Assembly (NCBI GenBank): GCA_012931725.1
Contig: CM022951.1
Span: 18,688,330-18,752,329 of the forward strand
From: Litsea cubeba
Taxonomy: Eukaryota; Streptophyta; Magnoliopsida; Laurales; Lauraceae
Direction: 5' to 3'
Length of the DNA: 64,000 bases
The position numbers and the translations under genes were made by a program. How positions within the stretch are numbered: position 1 is the stretch's first letter; each line of letters opens with the position of its first letter. Below the pieces are notes generated by a model. It worked only from the letters and a program-made list of their open reading frames with translations. It ran no database searches and was not told where the DNA came from. This document shows, piece after piece, positions 36,499 to 49,113 of the stretch.

Positions 36499-38338
36499 TG
36501 TTGGAAATAGGGTGGGCCTCTAGGATAGGTTTAAAAAACTTTTGACCCACTTGACGCAGGGATCAACTATCCAGAAGGCTATAAAACCCAGTCCAAGATC
36601 TATGTCTTCAATCTCAGCCATCATAATTAGTAAATACAATCTATCTAGAAGATAGAACCAGCGACATATAAGCTACAAATAAATCTACAACATGCAAGGA
36701 AGTAGATTATACCTTTGAAACTCGGTTGTGCTCTAATGGAGAAGTTGCGTCTTTCTTTGATGATGAAACGCTTTCACTAATCAAATAGGGATCTCCAAGA
36801 CCTCTTGATCTTCCACGCTATGACCCGTATCAGATTCTCCTTTTTCTCAAGAAAATGGTGGGATCTCCAAGAGAAAACTACTAGGAACTCTAGGGAGGAA
36901 CTAGAAAGAGAACTAGAAGAGGGAAGAGGAGAAAGAACTCGTGCAACACTTGCACTAGGGAGGCTTGGGCGTGAATCCCAATGCTATGGAGCATGCTTGG
37001 ACGTCCAGCCTTCTTCTCCTCTATTTATAGCTTTTGCAAGTTGCCTCCTCTTTACTAATTATAATAGAAGTCTTACTTCCATTAATTAGTAACTTACCAT
37101 ATCATAATTAGAAGTCTCACTTCAAATATGATTAGTAACTTTCCAATTCCTTTCTAATTAAAATAGAAGTCTCACTTCTACTAAAATTAGTAAGTCTACT
37201 ATTACCACTATTAGAAGTCTCACTTCAAATAGAAATAGTAACTTCACTTCTACTAAAATTAGTAAGTCTACTATTACCACTATTAGAAGTCTCACTTCAA
37301 ATAGAAATAGTAACTTTCCTTTTAGAGTTCAACTAGAATTAGATACTTTCTAATAATTGGGATAGCGTGGGGACCACTAGGGATTCCTTAGAAAGCTGGC
37401 TCCAACTGGGACACGCGACCCCACATCTCATATGTAATTCGGGCCCACAGTTAATTGCAAATAACTCCACTATATAAATGCAATTGAACTCCAATCTTAG
37501 GAATATTACATAGAAGACCCTAAACTTCCACATTATCACAAGTAGACCCCTCTATCAATATCCATGGATCAATTGGACTTGTCTTCCAAACTAGATCCAT
37601 ATCTTATTATCCTTGAGCCCCAATTAATTATAATGATCATAGGTACCTTTCCAATTAACTCTTAATCGGAATGGGTGCGCACTTACCAATGATAAATCCA
37701 TTAATTGGCACAAGGGGATATTAGAGATAGATTCCATCTTGACCATTGAATGTTCCCACAGCTCTACTACCACGTACCCAAATCACCGAGGTGTTGACCT
37801 ACAGTTGGCCTCACTCATTGGTGACTCAAAGCAAATGAATAGATAGAAACTTGAGTTCATTAATGTCTCAGGATTGAGAGCCTATTGCTAAGGAATTATG
37901 AGAGCAAACCTTAAAGTAAAGACAGTGTTTATAAGGTGCTTCTCATGGTCCTTCAATACATCCAATGTACTAGCACTATGATCCAGAATCTTCCATTCTG
38001 ATGATCGAGACAAATCACACTATCTCATAGTGATCAAAATGCTGTAACCTTGTCAGTATGAGATGTCCAGTCTCATCACTAGTTGTGAAGATATTTAAGT
38101 ATAAGATTTGTCACACACGTCTCCCGTATGTGGATCTCATCCATACACATGTGTTACATCTAATATACTTGTGGACCCCGGTTCATCTCATGAACCATCA
38201 TGTCATTCGTATTAGTTATGTGCATGTATATAATAAATCACCATTCATCTCATGAAAGGAAAACATGAATATACTGATAAATAAAGAAATTAATCAATTT
38301 ATTATATCATCTACTGGATTGAATCCATAAAACTAACA
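36499..38338 (-). mobile_element. Solo LTR, family A copy 1
   Basis: On the minus strand it starts TGTTAGTTTTATGG and ends CCTATTTCCAACA. It is flanked by exact 5-bp duplications CTTCT at 36494-36498 and 38339-38343. No internal retroelement coding region, primer site or second LTR is inside, so it is a solo LTR of 1,840 bp. The same sequence recurs in the opposite orientation at 47562-49113. It is longer than that copy partly because of an internal tandem repeat (37171-37320). Confidence 0.88.
37171..37320. repeat. 72-bp tandem repeat in the solo LTR
   Basis: CACTTCTACTAAAATTAG starts at 37173 and again at 37245, followed by TAAGTCTACTATTACCAC both times. Shorter related words (AGAAGTCTCACTTC) also occur at 37107 and 37165. 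Confidence 0.85.
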
Positions 38339-38639
38339 CTTCTTCCTCTCTCATCGGGGTTAGAACTGTTTGATCTAATGGTTTGAATTCATGAAAGATG
38401 AGTACCTGGGAGAGCCCAGGATCCAGACATCCAGATGGAGAAATAGGAGGAGGAGAGGAAGAAGAAGATATTAGAACATGCACTGACGAGTGATTCTAGC
38501 GTCACTCGGAAAAAAGTATAAAAAAATTAAAAAAAATTGACGGGAGGACCTCGTTAGTGCTGCACGTTTTGCCAGGACTCTTCCGGATAAATGCCAATAT
38601 TTTGGGATTTTCCAGTAAAGTCCCCATATATATATATAT

Positions 38640-41287
38640 ATATGCATAGACAACATTATGCTAAAGTTTTTTATTATTATTTTTTATTTTATTTTCTAGA
38701 GACTGCTAAATCTGCATGATTTTCAATTGGACCCACATGAAAAGGCCCATCTATAGTTATATGTGGGGCCATTTACCTACAATGTCCTTCAATATTGTGT
38801 AATTTATTTTTTATAATGATTTAAGTGAATTATGTGGTTATTATATGTTAGAAGTTGCTCTCTATATAAGTCTATCCAAACAACCTTGGAAACTTTTGCT
38901 CTTAAAAAGTAAGTGCAAAGTTGAGCTAACCAAGTAATATTTTTTCCTCAAAAGTTAGAAGTAGAGTTTCAAATGCTACATTTTAGAAAAGTACGTTTGA
39001 ATTTAAGAAGCCGATCCAAATACACCCTAAAACAACCATAACTGCCCTTTGAGCCATCAGATCCCACCTGATTCATAATCAATTTGACTTAGCCCACAAG
39101 GGAACTGGGTCAGCTTGGGTCAGGCCCAATAAACTGTAAAACAATGACTTCTCTAATATACCTGCAAGACCCAAGCCCAAGCCCAATAGAAAGAGTCCAA
39201 GATAAGTGCATTGACATGGTTAACATCGTATTTGTACTTATCCGATGTGGGATCCTATAAAAAGTAAATCAAAAGTTAAATTTCTAAAATAAAAAATGGG
39301 TTCTCAAAAGGATAGGTCTCTTTAAGATTTTTTACCTGGAATATATGATAATGAGAAATCATTTTCAAGAAAATCCAAATCCAAATATTGAAAATCTCCA
39401 ACAGGTAATATATCTTTTTCAAAACTTGAAAAAAGCTCATAGACTTGGTGTTTTTTTTATCAAAACCTCTCTTGAATGATGGTCATACTTAGAAGAAGCA
39501 ACATCCACCATTCCACTCTTCCCATTTTCTCTGTTTTTTAGTGATTTACTTATTCTCTTTAGTGAAAAGATGATATTATATATTTATCTTTGTATTATAA
39601 AAAGGTTGGGATTCATCTCTCCAAAACAGGGACTAAGGGCCAATCAAATGGATAGGCGATGTGAAAATCAGAGTTTCCGAACCATTTTCTTTAAACAATT
39701 TGGAAAACCAAAATCCGAAAACTCATCAGTTTGGTTTGAAAAGAGGAACTCTTATATGTGACTTATAAATAATGAAACTTTAATAGCTTCTCTAAAAGAA
39801 CAAACAAAAATAGCAAGGCCAATGTAGAAACGGTGAGGAGATATTGACCTTTCAATTGATATAAAAGTTCAAATATATTTTTCTTCTCTTTTGGTCAGGT
39901 TCTGGCTAGGGCCCTATCTTGTTCGCGGGAATTGTACAAGGACCTAGGTAGTGTAGGCCTCCAAAGGCTTTGGCCCATCCTAAGTCCACCCACATATGTT
40001 GAGGGTAGGGTAAAGATACTTGGCTCCTTTTGACTCGCTGGCAGCCCTAGGCAAGTGGTTTGATACGTCTCTTGTGGCTTTTTGACAAATAAAAATAATA
40101 ACCATCAAAGCATGGGAGGTCTTAAAGTTGGCTCGATCCTAACTATCAGATATAGTTGAATGAATATAAACTTTTCATGATCAAGGGACTACAAATTTTA
40201 ATTGAGTATCAAATCATCTTAAGGGTTAGTTTGGAAACTCTATTAATATATTCAAGTGAAGTAAAGTAAAATTGATTTTGAAGAAAGAATAAAATATAAG
40301 TGGATTATAATGGTATTTTAGTTTTAGTTGTTTGTTACGGAATTTTTGACTTTTTGCATGAAAAAGTGAATTTTTTTTGTATTTTAGTGGATAAAGATAG
40401 TTGTTTTTTTTACTTTTTTTGAAAAATCTAAAAGGAGTTTTGAATTAAAGTATTTTTGATGCGACATGTTGTCTGAAAAATAAAATCTTTATTTGACTTT
40501 TACTATATTAGTTAAGTGCTTAGTGTAAATTCCCAAGGGAAGAGAGCCACTATTTGGGTTAAATTAAATTAATTATAGAGTGGGCCATGTTCCCCACAAC
40601 TCCTCTCCGGGGGGGCCCCTAGTGGTCGACTCAATCCGCTGTGATATCTGTGACCTGTCATCAGTAGAAGACAAAATGGCTCCATGGTGTTTGTTGGGAA
40701 GTGTTCTGTTCTGGCATGAGTTATTAGACATATGATAAGGTGACCTAAGCGCATCAATATTGTCCACTTACATCGAAACACCTGAAAAACTCTGCAAAAA
40801 TCCCTGTCGCCTCTACTGTTTTCAAAGTGAATGTCATTGGGCACTTCCAAAGGGTCGAGCTTCTCAAGGTAGTATGGCAGTAAATTAAGCATTAATCATC
40901 GGACCAGAGTCCCAGACTACCTTGGACTCTTGCACCTGTTGCAAGTTATGCTTTAATACAAGTTAATTTCTTACCAAAACTCAAGATGTGGAACTTGGAA
41001 CTTGCAACTAACCGCCCTCATTATTTATTTGGCCAAATAAATTTGCTTATCAAATTTATCAATATTTTACTTAATTATAAATGAGATATTGTAAATCCAA
41101 TGTATATCCAGGGATTTTTCTTTCCCAGTATTCCCGAACAATCCGTTTGGATAATTCATTTGTAAAGTAAAATCAAGCGACCAAAGCCTAAGATGCCATT
41201 TATATTGGCATCAAGTCTACATGGCAATCCACCTCATATGTTGATTGTACATGGAATCACCCAAGCCTGCCGCCTCAATCACCCCAC
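38640..41287. other. AT-rich intergenic sequence
   Basis: No gene was recognised. A GGCC-rich patch at 39890-40060 resembles the patch at 46570-46740 (GTAGTGTAGGCC / ATAGTGCAGGCC, GGCTTTGGCC, GGCAGCCCTA) and may be the end of a hAT-like element whose other end was not found. Confidence 0.4.
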
Positions 41288-41295
41288 CCTACATC

Positions 41296-41526
41296 TAGTG
41301 GCGGACCCAAGAATTCTCCCGGAGGGGCACTATGTAGAAATAAAATCTTAGAGGGCCACATATAAAAAGTTGCATATAATCTTTAAAACATATAAGGGTT
41401 TTTTTTTTTTTTTTTTAAACTTTCGGGGGATCATAAGAAAAATCACAAAATTCTTTAAAACGTCAAGGGGTTTTCTACAATTTTTGGGGGGTCATGGCCC
41501 CTGCAAGGCCCCTACTTCCGTCACTA
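41296..41526. mobile_element. hAT-type MITE, 231 bp
   Basis: The ends TAGTGGCGGA and, reversed, TAGTGACGGA form terminal inverted repeats. Flanks CCTACATC (41288-41295) and CCTACATG (41527-41534) match at 7 of 8. The interior has a T run and GGGGCC-rich subterminal words. No coding content. Confidence 0.8.
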
Positions 41527-41534
41527 CCTACATG

Positions 41535-43033
41535 GCAGTCCAACCTATCTCTTAGCATGCCACCACATCACCTGAGCCTACATGGTAATCCACCTTAGCA
41601 CCCAAGCCTACATGGCACCCAACATGGCCCCACATACCTATAACTACCCCACTCCACATGGCACCCAACATGACATGGAATGTGGGCATGTGGTCCCTAG
41701 AGTCTAGATTATGATAGGCTAGCTTTCTATATAATAATTGGCTGAAAATTCTATTTTTTGAGTAATATTTTTTTTCTTTCATTTTTTAGTAGAAAAAGCA
41801 TACTAATATTGCAAAATATTAATAATAATATAACAATATGAGCACAAAACAAAATGATAAGTAACAGAGAAGAGTCTTTATCCATAGAACCGACCCTAGA
41901 AAGTCCTTGCTTAGCGAGCCACTGAGCTATCTCATTCATCTTTTTAGGATGTGAAAGATCTAAAAAACCAACAAGATTCCTGCCAAAGATAGGATAATAA
42001 AAATAATGGTATGGATAGACAAATTTTCAGGCTTTTGACTACTTTTCCAAGCTCTAATAGGTTGTTAGCGAAGAGATTTTTTTTTTTAAACTCTACGGGG
42101 GCTGGGACTCAAGAGTGCCTACCTACAAAGAGGAAGGGAGGTAGTCCACAAGTGTAAAAGGAACCCGCATAAGTGGAAAGAAGTGACGTAGCAAGGTTTG
42201 AACCTCAGGTTGCCCCAAGGGGATTGGACCCAAGAGAGAGCCTGCATGAACACGGAAAGAGAAGGTAGTCACACAAGTGGAAAAAGAGTCCGTACAAATG
42301 GAAAGATGTGACCTACTCGGGGTTCGAATTTGAGACAGCCAGGAAAGATTTCATGCCCGTTCTTGGTTAACAAAGAGATGAATATTGAAAATTTTGTGGG
42401 CAGCCGCGTCTTTAAGGTGAAGAGCACCGCGCTCGTTTCTACTTCTTTAGTCATCCGTGTAACAAACAACTTCCTGTTAACGAAGTAGCGTGACTGAAGA
42501 ATTGCCATTCTGAAGAGTACAGCACGTTTGAGAAGATGTGGCAGACATTGTTAGTGTCCTCATTTCCAAGCCAATGGTGGTGGGGTACAAGCCCTTTGTA
42601 ATTCTGATCAAATTTGCAGGAGATCATAAAACTTCAGTTGTCAATCTAATAAATCTTTTCAGAGTTCACCCTTTTCCCCCTAAACATTGAATCATTCATA
42701 GGTTCTCAGATTGCCCAGCAAAGGTAACAAGCCAAATTGCTCACCGAACCAAACTACCCGGGTAAAACCACATTGGAGCAGAATGGTTCAACCAATTCGT
42801 CATCCTCATTATTACACAAGGGCAGATAGATCTTACTAGGATTGTAAGGTGATTAGCATGCTTGTCCGTCATGGGTTGTCATATGTCCTACGTTGGTCAT
42901 AGAAATTCTACGTGCATTACAAGGCTTAGAGCCAATAATTCCATGAATCCATATGGCATATAATGTGTTTCGTGTATAGTCCTTGATGGGTTGTCTCAGT
43001 TGTCCTTTGATATAACATATATGCCATGATTCC
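41535..43033. other. Intergenic sequence
   Basis: No gene was recognised. At 42075-42350 two tRNA B-box-like words (GGTTTGAACC, GGGTTCGAAT) follow a T run at 42080-42089, so a decayed SINE-like repeat is possible but not bordered. Confidence 0.4.
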
Positions 43034-43322
43034 CAGGGGTGGCCCTGGGGACAGCCCACACAGGCGGTGGGCTGGGGCCCCAAATTTTGGCCCAAAATGG
43101 GGGCCCCCAAGTCTAACAGTTAGGAAAGAAATCTCAGTAGTTAAGATTTTTTTGATAAATGGTCGTGTCTGTGGATTTATATGTAGATTAGGTTGCCAAT
43201 GTAATTACTTTTAATGGCCAACACCCATGGTATGCTTGAACAGTTGAACATTATATAAATATATAATGTGGCTTTCGCTTTGCAGGCAGTCTTACAATCC
43301 TACCCTCTATATTTTCATGTAG

Positions 43323-43700
43323 TTGATTTTAAACATAGATCTAGAAAAAATCAAATATTTTATGAAGTCCAAATATTTTAGTCTTAAAACAAGATCTGTA
43401 ATGAGACAACTATCAACACCAACTATAAATCATTTGAAGTCACGGGATGATTGTTTTCCAAATGCATGGGTTGTATACAGAATTCTGATGACTATACCAG
43501 TTACCGTTGCATTTGCAGAAAGAAGCTTTTCAAAGCTAAAGTTGATCAAATCTTACCTTCGATCAACCATGTCCCAAGAAAGATTAAATGGATTAGCTAT
43601 GTTATCTATTGAAAAGTCTTTGGTAGAAAAGCTTGATTATGAAGACTTAATTAGTGATTTCGCAACTAGAAATGCAAGAAGACTAGTAGTTTTTCAGTAG
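43323..43700 (+). pseudogene. hAT transposase, C-terminal dimerisation part only
   Basis: The frame ends with the conserved hAT C-terminal region: FPNAWVVYRILMTIPVTVA, ERSFSKLKLIKSYLRSTM, QERLNGLAMLSIE. The RNase-H-like catalytic part and the BED zinc finger expected upstream are absent. The ATG at 43323 is only an internal codon of the original protein. The frame runs to a stop at 43698-43700. Confidence 0.9.
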
Positions 43701-43867
43701 TGCTTAGTTTTTGTAATTGAATTTTGGTGTTAATTGGTTAATGTGAAACACAATTCTGATTCTGTAAGAGTAGGTAAGGAGTTTAGACTTAATTTTCGAT
43801 CAAATAATTAAAAAAAAATTATTATTTTTATTTTTTTATCATTTATTGGTGGGTATACGGGTAGGAC

Positions 43868-45250
43868 TAGGCATGTCAAACGGGCCGTGCCGTGCCGGCA
43901 CGGCCCGCTAAAATCTTGGCCCGCCCGTGCCGTCTAACGGGCCGGCACGGCCCGCGGGCCAGGCGTGCCTCTTTTTTTTTTTTTTTTTTTTTAATAGAGT
44001 TATAGGCGGGTTGGGTTGGCCCGACCTGCGTAATTTGTATAGTTTTTTAAAAATAAATGTGTTTGGGTGAACTTGATCTCACAACCTAATGGTTGTGAAA
44101 GATAAACACAACCACTAGGCTACCTTACTTTTATATGCTAATATTTATTCAAACAATATTAAAACTAGTTAGATGAGGATGTGAGTCCTTATAACCTTTA
44201 TTTTAAAAGGTTCTGTGAGTCCTTATAACATTTATTTTATATAGTGCTTGGTTGTCCGCGGTTTAGACAAAAAGACCCGTGATTTTTTCCAATACAATTT
44301 TTACATAAAAAATCGTTTGTCTCGCTATTGTGGTTGATTGCGTTCTACTTACATTAACTATTTAGAGGATGGAAAGAAGTAAGAATCTTGCATAGTCCAC
44401 TGCCTAATGTCATGCATGCAGCTGAAAATGGGCTTTATGAAAAGTCTCAAAACTTAATAGTCTAATAACTCAATTATAACTAAAAAGATTTTTGGTCGTA
44501 TATTAGATAACTTCAAATATTCAGTCATGTCATGTTGTAACCAGCCAATGAGTATTAGACCCTTGAGAGACCTCAAGTCATATGGGTAAAAGAAACATAA
44601 TTCTATAGGAGAAATATAGCATCCAATCCTGAACAATTAGATGAGAAATGAAAAATACCTAACCCAACTGGATAACTCTTTATTCTCAAATGCGATGAGG
44701 CAATGAAGACATTGGCTTTGGCTTGTTAGTGCTTAATAATTATAATTAAATTATTGAAGCCAAGGGGGCAAATTTAGTGAAGGTAAGTGTGTCACACCAA
44801 AACATTCCCCTTATTACTTCTCCCCAAAAACACATTGCCCCTCATTATTAGTGTGACTAATTTACACTAAAGTCCTACCTTACCAAGTTATGTAAGTGTT
44901 TTTTTTATTAGAAAATGCCTAGGGTTGTTAGTTGGCTGGGAATTAGATTTTTATAAATTTAAAAAAAATATAAAAAAATAATTTTTTTGGCGGGCCAGGC
45001 GGGCCGTGCCAGGCGGGTCTGGCGGGCCGATCCTGGCGGGCCTGGCGGGCCACAGGGGCTGGCCCACTAGGCTGGCGGGCCTGGCGGGCCGTGCCTAACG
45101 GGCCAGCGGGCCTGCGCAGCTCGGCCCAGCACGGCCCGCGTCATGGCCGTGCCCAGTGGGCCGTGCCGTTGACCGGGCCGTGCCGTGCCACGGCCCGTTG
45201 ACTAGCGGGCCGGGCCGTGCCGGGCCGGCACGGCCCACTTGACATCTCTA
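43868..45250. mobile_element. Non-autonomous hAT nested in the outer hAT
   Basis: The ends TAGGCATGTCAAACGGGCCGTGCC and, reversed, TAGAGATGTCAAGTGGGCCGTGCC are flanked by exact 8-bp duplications GGTAGGAC at 43860-43867 and 45251-45258. Both subterminal regions are dense in GGGCCGTGCC, GGCACGGCCC and GGCGGGCC. The 1,383-bp element has no transposase and an AT-rich centre. Confidence 0.95.
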
Positions 45251-45316
45251 GGTAGGACCACACTTTAGGAACTCGCCTAGGGCCCCCGAAAACTCAGGGC
45301 CGCCCCTGATGATTCC

Positions 45317-47556
45317 TCTTGATGTTCGCATGACTTATGATCCTCTGGCCTGTTTGGGAGATGTGATACCCTACCATTGCTATGATACCCACAGGGAGTA
45401 GTACTATATCTTGGTTTCTTACAAGGTTATGTTGTATACTCTCTCCCATACTGATATGCCTGTCAATTTGGCCATGAGACAGGAGGCATGGCCGGACTGA
45501 CCCTGAAAAGCCTATAAAATGAGGACTTTGTTTCTAACGAAAAGCCTAGGGACGAGCTTGGACAAACTATTATTGGCCCCGAGATTTGAGGACCGGGCTA
45601 GTATTGGGCCGGACTTGGACAGTATTAGCCCAGTCCGGCCCTGGCCCTGGCCCTCTTACTTTTATTTATTTTATTATTTTATATATATATATATATGTGT
45701 GTGTGCGTGTAAATATACACTATAATACGTCACGTAATAGTAATAGGGGGATATGAGGGCAATTTCATACCCACCTACCCATTACAAAATGTCCTAAAAC
45801 CCCATACATACATACTTGGTTCATCTCATCTATCTTTAATTATTTAAGTTATGTATTGTACTTAATGTATAATCAATAAATGTTACATGGCTGCTTCTAA
45901 TCCCTTTTTTTTAGTTTTATTGCTTCTTATTTAGTCCTTTTATATTATATTTATATATAAATCCTTGCATTGTTAGCGCAAAAGGGGGTGTACTCCTTCC
46001 TATTAATAGTGATAGATACACATTTTCCTCTATAGTGTTGCTTGGAAAGTCAACCAATTTATAGAGGTAGTTTGTAAGTGTATGGAACTTTAAGGATGTA
46101 GGGTGATCCAAATATCATTCTAATTAGATAATTATAACTCTCAGTTTTTAAAAGTCTAAGCTAATAGTATTTTTTAAGTGCATTTATTTTTGTAATTGAA
46201 ATACAACCATGTGTAATAGTCAGATCAATGTTTAATTAAAAATAATGCCAATTGTACGTATGTCAGTGTAAATGGTTTAAAACTTTCAAAGATAAGACAC
46301 AGTTGGAATGATTTCATACATGAAGATTCAAATGAAAGGTGTGAAATAGAACATACTCTTTAACCATTTTCATTTACTAACAAAATAAATAAAATTGTAT
46401 GTCTAAAATCCAAGTCACAAAAGAAAGTTTTTAGAGACAACTTATATTCTCCCGATGTTTTCTTATTGGTTCCTTTAATTAAGGTTAGACAAGATAATGC
46501 TTGGTTTTTAGAGACACTCAGATTTTTGGTAATAATGTAAAAAATAATAATAGTTTTCTTGTTTTGAGGCACTGAGCCCTACCCTGGCCGGGCCCTAGTC
46601 CTCGAGGGTAGGGTAAAGGCCTAGATAGTGCAGGCCCTCCGAGCTAGGGCTTTGGCCAGCTCAGGCCCGGCCCTACATATATTCATGAGGGTAGAGTTAG
46701 GACAACCCTAGGCCCGGCTCAGCTGGTCCTTCGGCAGCCCTACATACCGGGCTTAATTTGTACACTTTGGACCTGTATAGGGGTTAATTTGTACACTATG
46801 GACCCGCACAGGGGTTAATTTGTGCACTTTGGACTAGTACAAGAGGGGTAAATACTCTACAGTGTTATAATATGTGCCAATTCTGAGTTTCTTGATTTTC
46901 GTTAGCATGTGACTCGATGCTTTGTAGTTTGTAGTTATATTCGATCTGTATTTGTGCTTTCTTCGTGTTACCTGCGTAACCTGTTGTATGTCATACATTT
47001 TAGTTAATGTTTGATTACTTGCTGAGTTGTTGTCATCTCACTCTCTTTATTTCAATTTATGCAGATCAGGTGCTGAGTATTGGACTATTGGGATTGTGAT
47101 ATAGAGGATGAATAATTCTAATTTTTTTTTTTAACCCAGCTATAGGGGGCTAGGACCCTGCCTTTGGGTGAGAAAAATAGACCTCGGGTGGGGTGAGGTG
47201 GCCAAGTGAGAACTGACGCCTTTTTCCACTGAGGTAAGAGGTTGTTGTAAAATGATTCTAGATATAGAGACTATTTTAGTTTATTTGGAGGTTGGATTTG
47301 ATCTTTCGATTAGTTTGTTTTAGTTAGGTTTTGATTCAAATATTGTATTTAAGATCTAAGTTTGTCAAGGCCCATATGCTTACATTTTCAAAAAGAAAAA
47401 AAATCACAACACGAATTCTTATGGCTTCGGAGAAAAAACAAGAAAGGTAACTCTAATGACAGTCCATCCTTGGGATCGACTTCCCAAATCATTATGTTTA
47501 AATTCACTACTTCACCTTATTTCATGTTTAAGCCAATTTTCACTATAACCAGAGTT
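45317..47556. other. Intergenic sequence with GGCC-rich patches
   Basis: No gene was recognised. GGCC-rich patches at 45575-45655 and 46570-46745 could be ends of a hAT-like element, but matching inverted termini and target duplications were not found. An (AT)n/(GT)n run lies at 45680-45710. Confidence 0.4.
46753..46848. repeat. 31-bp minisatellite, three copies
   Basis: TTAATTTGTACACTTTGGAC-like units start at 46753, 46784 and 46815, separated by GG-rich joints. Confidence 0.9.
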
Positions 47557-47561
47557 ATAAC

Positions 47562-49113
47562 TGTTAGATTGTATGTCCTCAATTGAGTGAATGATCCGAG
47601 TAAATTGATTTATTTTATTAATTAATTTATATTTTCATTTTTTGTTCATGTGATAAATGATATTTTATTCTATGATTGCACATAATCAATACAAAATGAC
47701 ATGACGGTTTATGAGATGAACAGAAGCCCACAAGTGTATTAGATGTAATCCATGTGCGTGGATAAGATTCACATATAAGAGACATGGATCACAGAGTTTA
47801 TACTTACAGTATTTTACCAACCAGTGATGATATTGGGCATCTCATCCGATAAGGTTGTAGCATGCAATTACTATGAGATAGTGTAATTGTCTCAATCATC
47901 AGACTGTAAGACTCTGGATTGTTGTACTCGTACATTGGAAGTACTGAAGGACCATGAGTAGCACCATATGCAAATCTATTTTTGATTTAAGGACTGCTCT
48001 CATAATTTCCAAGCAACATGCTCTTAATCATGAGATATTAATGAACTCAAGTTTCTACTATGCATTTACTTTGAGTCATAATGAGTGAGACCAATTGTAG
48101 GTGAAAACCTCGGTGTCTTGAGTACGTGGTAGTGGGGCTATGGGAATATATATAATTCTCAAGATGGAATCTATCTCCTAAATATCCCGTTATGCCAATT
48201 AATGAAATTTATCATTAGTAAGTGCGCACCCATCTCAATTAAGAGTTAATTGGATTGTATTGATGATTACTGTGAATAATTGGGTCACAAGGATAATAAG
48301 ATATGGATCTAATTTGGTTGGACATATTTTATCCAATAAATCCATGGATATAATTGATGGAGGGGCCTACTTGCAGTAATTGGGAAGATTAGGTCTTCTT
48401 GTAATTATTCCTAAGACTGGAGTGCAATTGCATTTATATAGTAGATTTATTTGCAATTAATTGTGAGTCAGGAGTTCACATGAGATGTGGGGTCCAGATT
48501 TCCAGTTGGAGCCAGATTCTAAGGATTCCCTAGCGGTCCCCATGCTAGCCCTAATAAGAGAAGGTTACTAATCCAATTGGAACTCTTAAGGAAAGGAGGA
48601 GTAGGACATATATTAAGAATAGAAGTGAGACTTCTAATTATGGACAAAGAAGATGTGCTCTATAAACTATAACTAAGAGGAGAGGGTTAGAGATCTCTAC
48701 ACATATTCTCATAAGCTCCTTTCTCTCTCTCTTCCTCCTCTCTCTCCTTTGGTTTCTTTCTAGAGTACTGGGGTTTTCTTTTCCTTGAAAATCCCACCAT
48801 TCTCCTTGAGAAGTTCTCTACGAGAGCGTCATAGCGTTGAAGAACACAAAGGCTAATGAAATCAAATATGCGAAAAGGAAAGAATCAGTTTTTTCAAGTT
48901 CTCGATTTGAGCACAACCAAGCTCCAAATGTATAGATCTATTTTAGTAGATCATGTATGCTTGTTTGTTTATTGATAGATCGTTGATCTTGATGCATGAG
49001 ATTAGGGTTATAGATCTTGGGGTTGAGTTTTTAGCCTTATGGATATTTGGTCACTGCTTTAGGTGAGTCAAAAGTTTTGAATACGTATCCACGAGGCCCT
49101 CCTACTTCCAACA
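47562..49113 (+). mobile_element. Solo LTR, family A copy 2
   Basis: It starts TGTTAGATTGTATGTCC and ends CCTACTTCCAACA. Exact 5-bp duplications ATAAC flank it at 47557-47561 and 49114-49118. It shares long blocks with copy 1 (minus strand 38338-36499), including CTATGAGATAGTGT, ATTAATGAACTCAAGTTTCT, GTAAGTGCGCACCCAT and AATCCCACCATT. No internal domain. Length is 1,552 bp. Confidence 0.92.

Larger units (their letters stand above)
35730..38625. mobile_element. Non-autonomous MULE-like element, split by a solo LTR
   Basis: The ends GGGGATTTTACGGGAAA and, reversed, GGGGACTTTACTGGAAA open long, diverged terminal inverted repeats of roughly 200-250 bp. Both arms contain CACTAA(T/C)G(G/A)GGTCC, a GAGTGACGCTAG palindrome and CTCTCCTCCTCC. 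Flanks ATATATATA at 35721-35729 and 38626-38634 fit a 9-bp target, though they lie in AT repeats. Without the nested LTR and its duplication the element is about 1.05 kb. No MURA transposase was seen. Confidence 0.75.
43034..45308 (+). mobile_element. hAT element, internally deleted, carrying another hAT
   Basis: The ends CAGGGGTGGCCCTG and, reversed, CAGGGGCGGCCCTG form terminal inverted repeats (13 of 14). Exact 8-bp duplications ATGATTCC at 43026-43033 and 45309-45316 flank them. The element holds the 3' end of a transposase gene. Minus the nested element it is about 0.88 kb, far below a full hAT, so most of the transposase is deleted. Confidence 0.93.

Noticed and set aside
40569..40892. 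The 107-codon minus-strand frame as a gene
   Set aside because: It resembles no family I know, has no exon-like borders, and sits in repeat-like sequence.
42075..42350. A third SINE
   Set aside because: B-box-like words and a T run are present, but no A box at proper spacing and no target duplication could be defined.
45525..46745. A hAT element between the two GGCC-rich patches
   Set aside because: The right end (reversed TAGGGCTGCCGAAGG) looks like a hAT terminus, but no matching left terminus or 8-bp duplication was found.
47131..47250. A SINE or LINE tail after the T run
   Set aside because: Only the T run and a GC-rich follow-on are seen. There are no promoter boxes and no flanking duplication.
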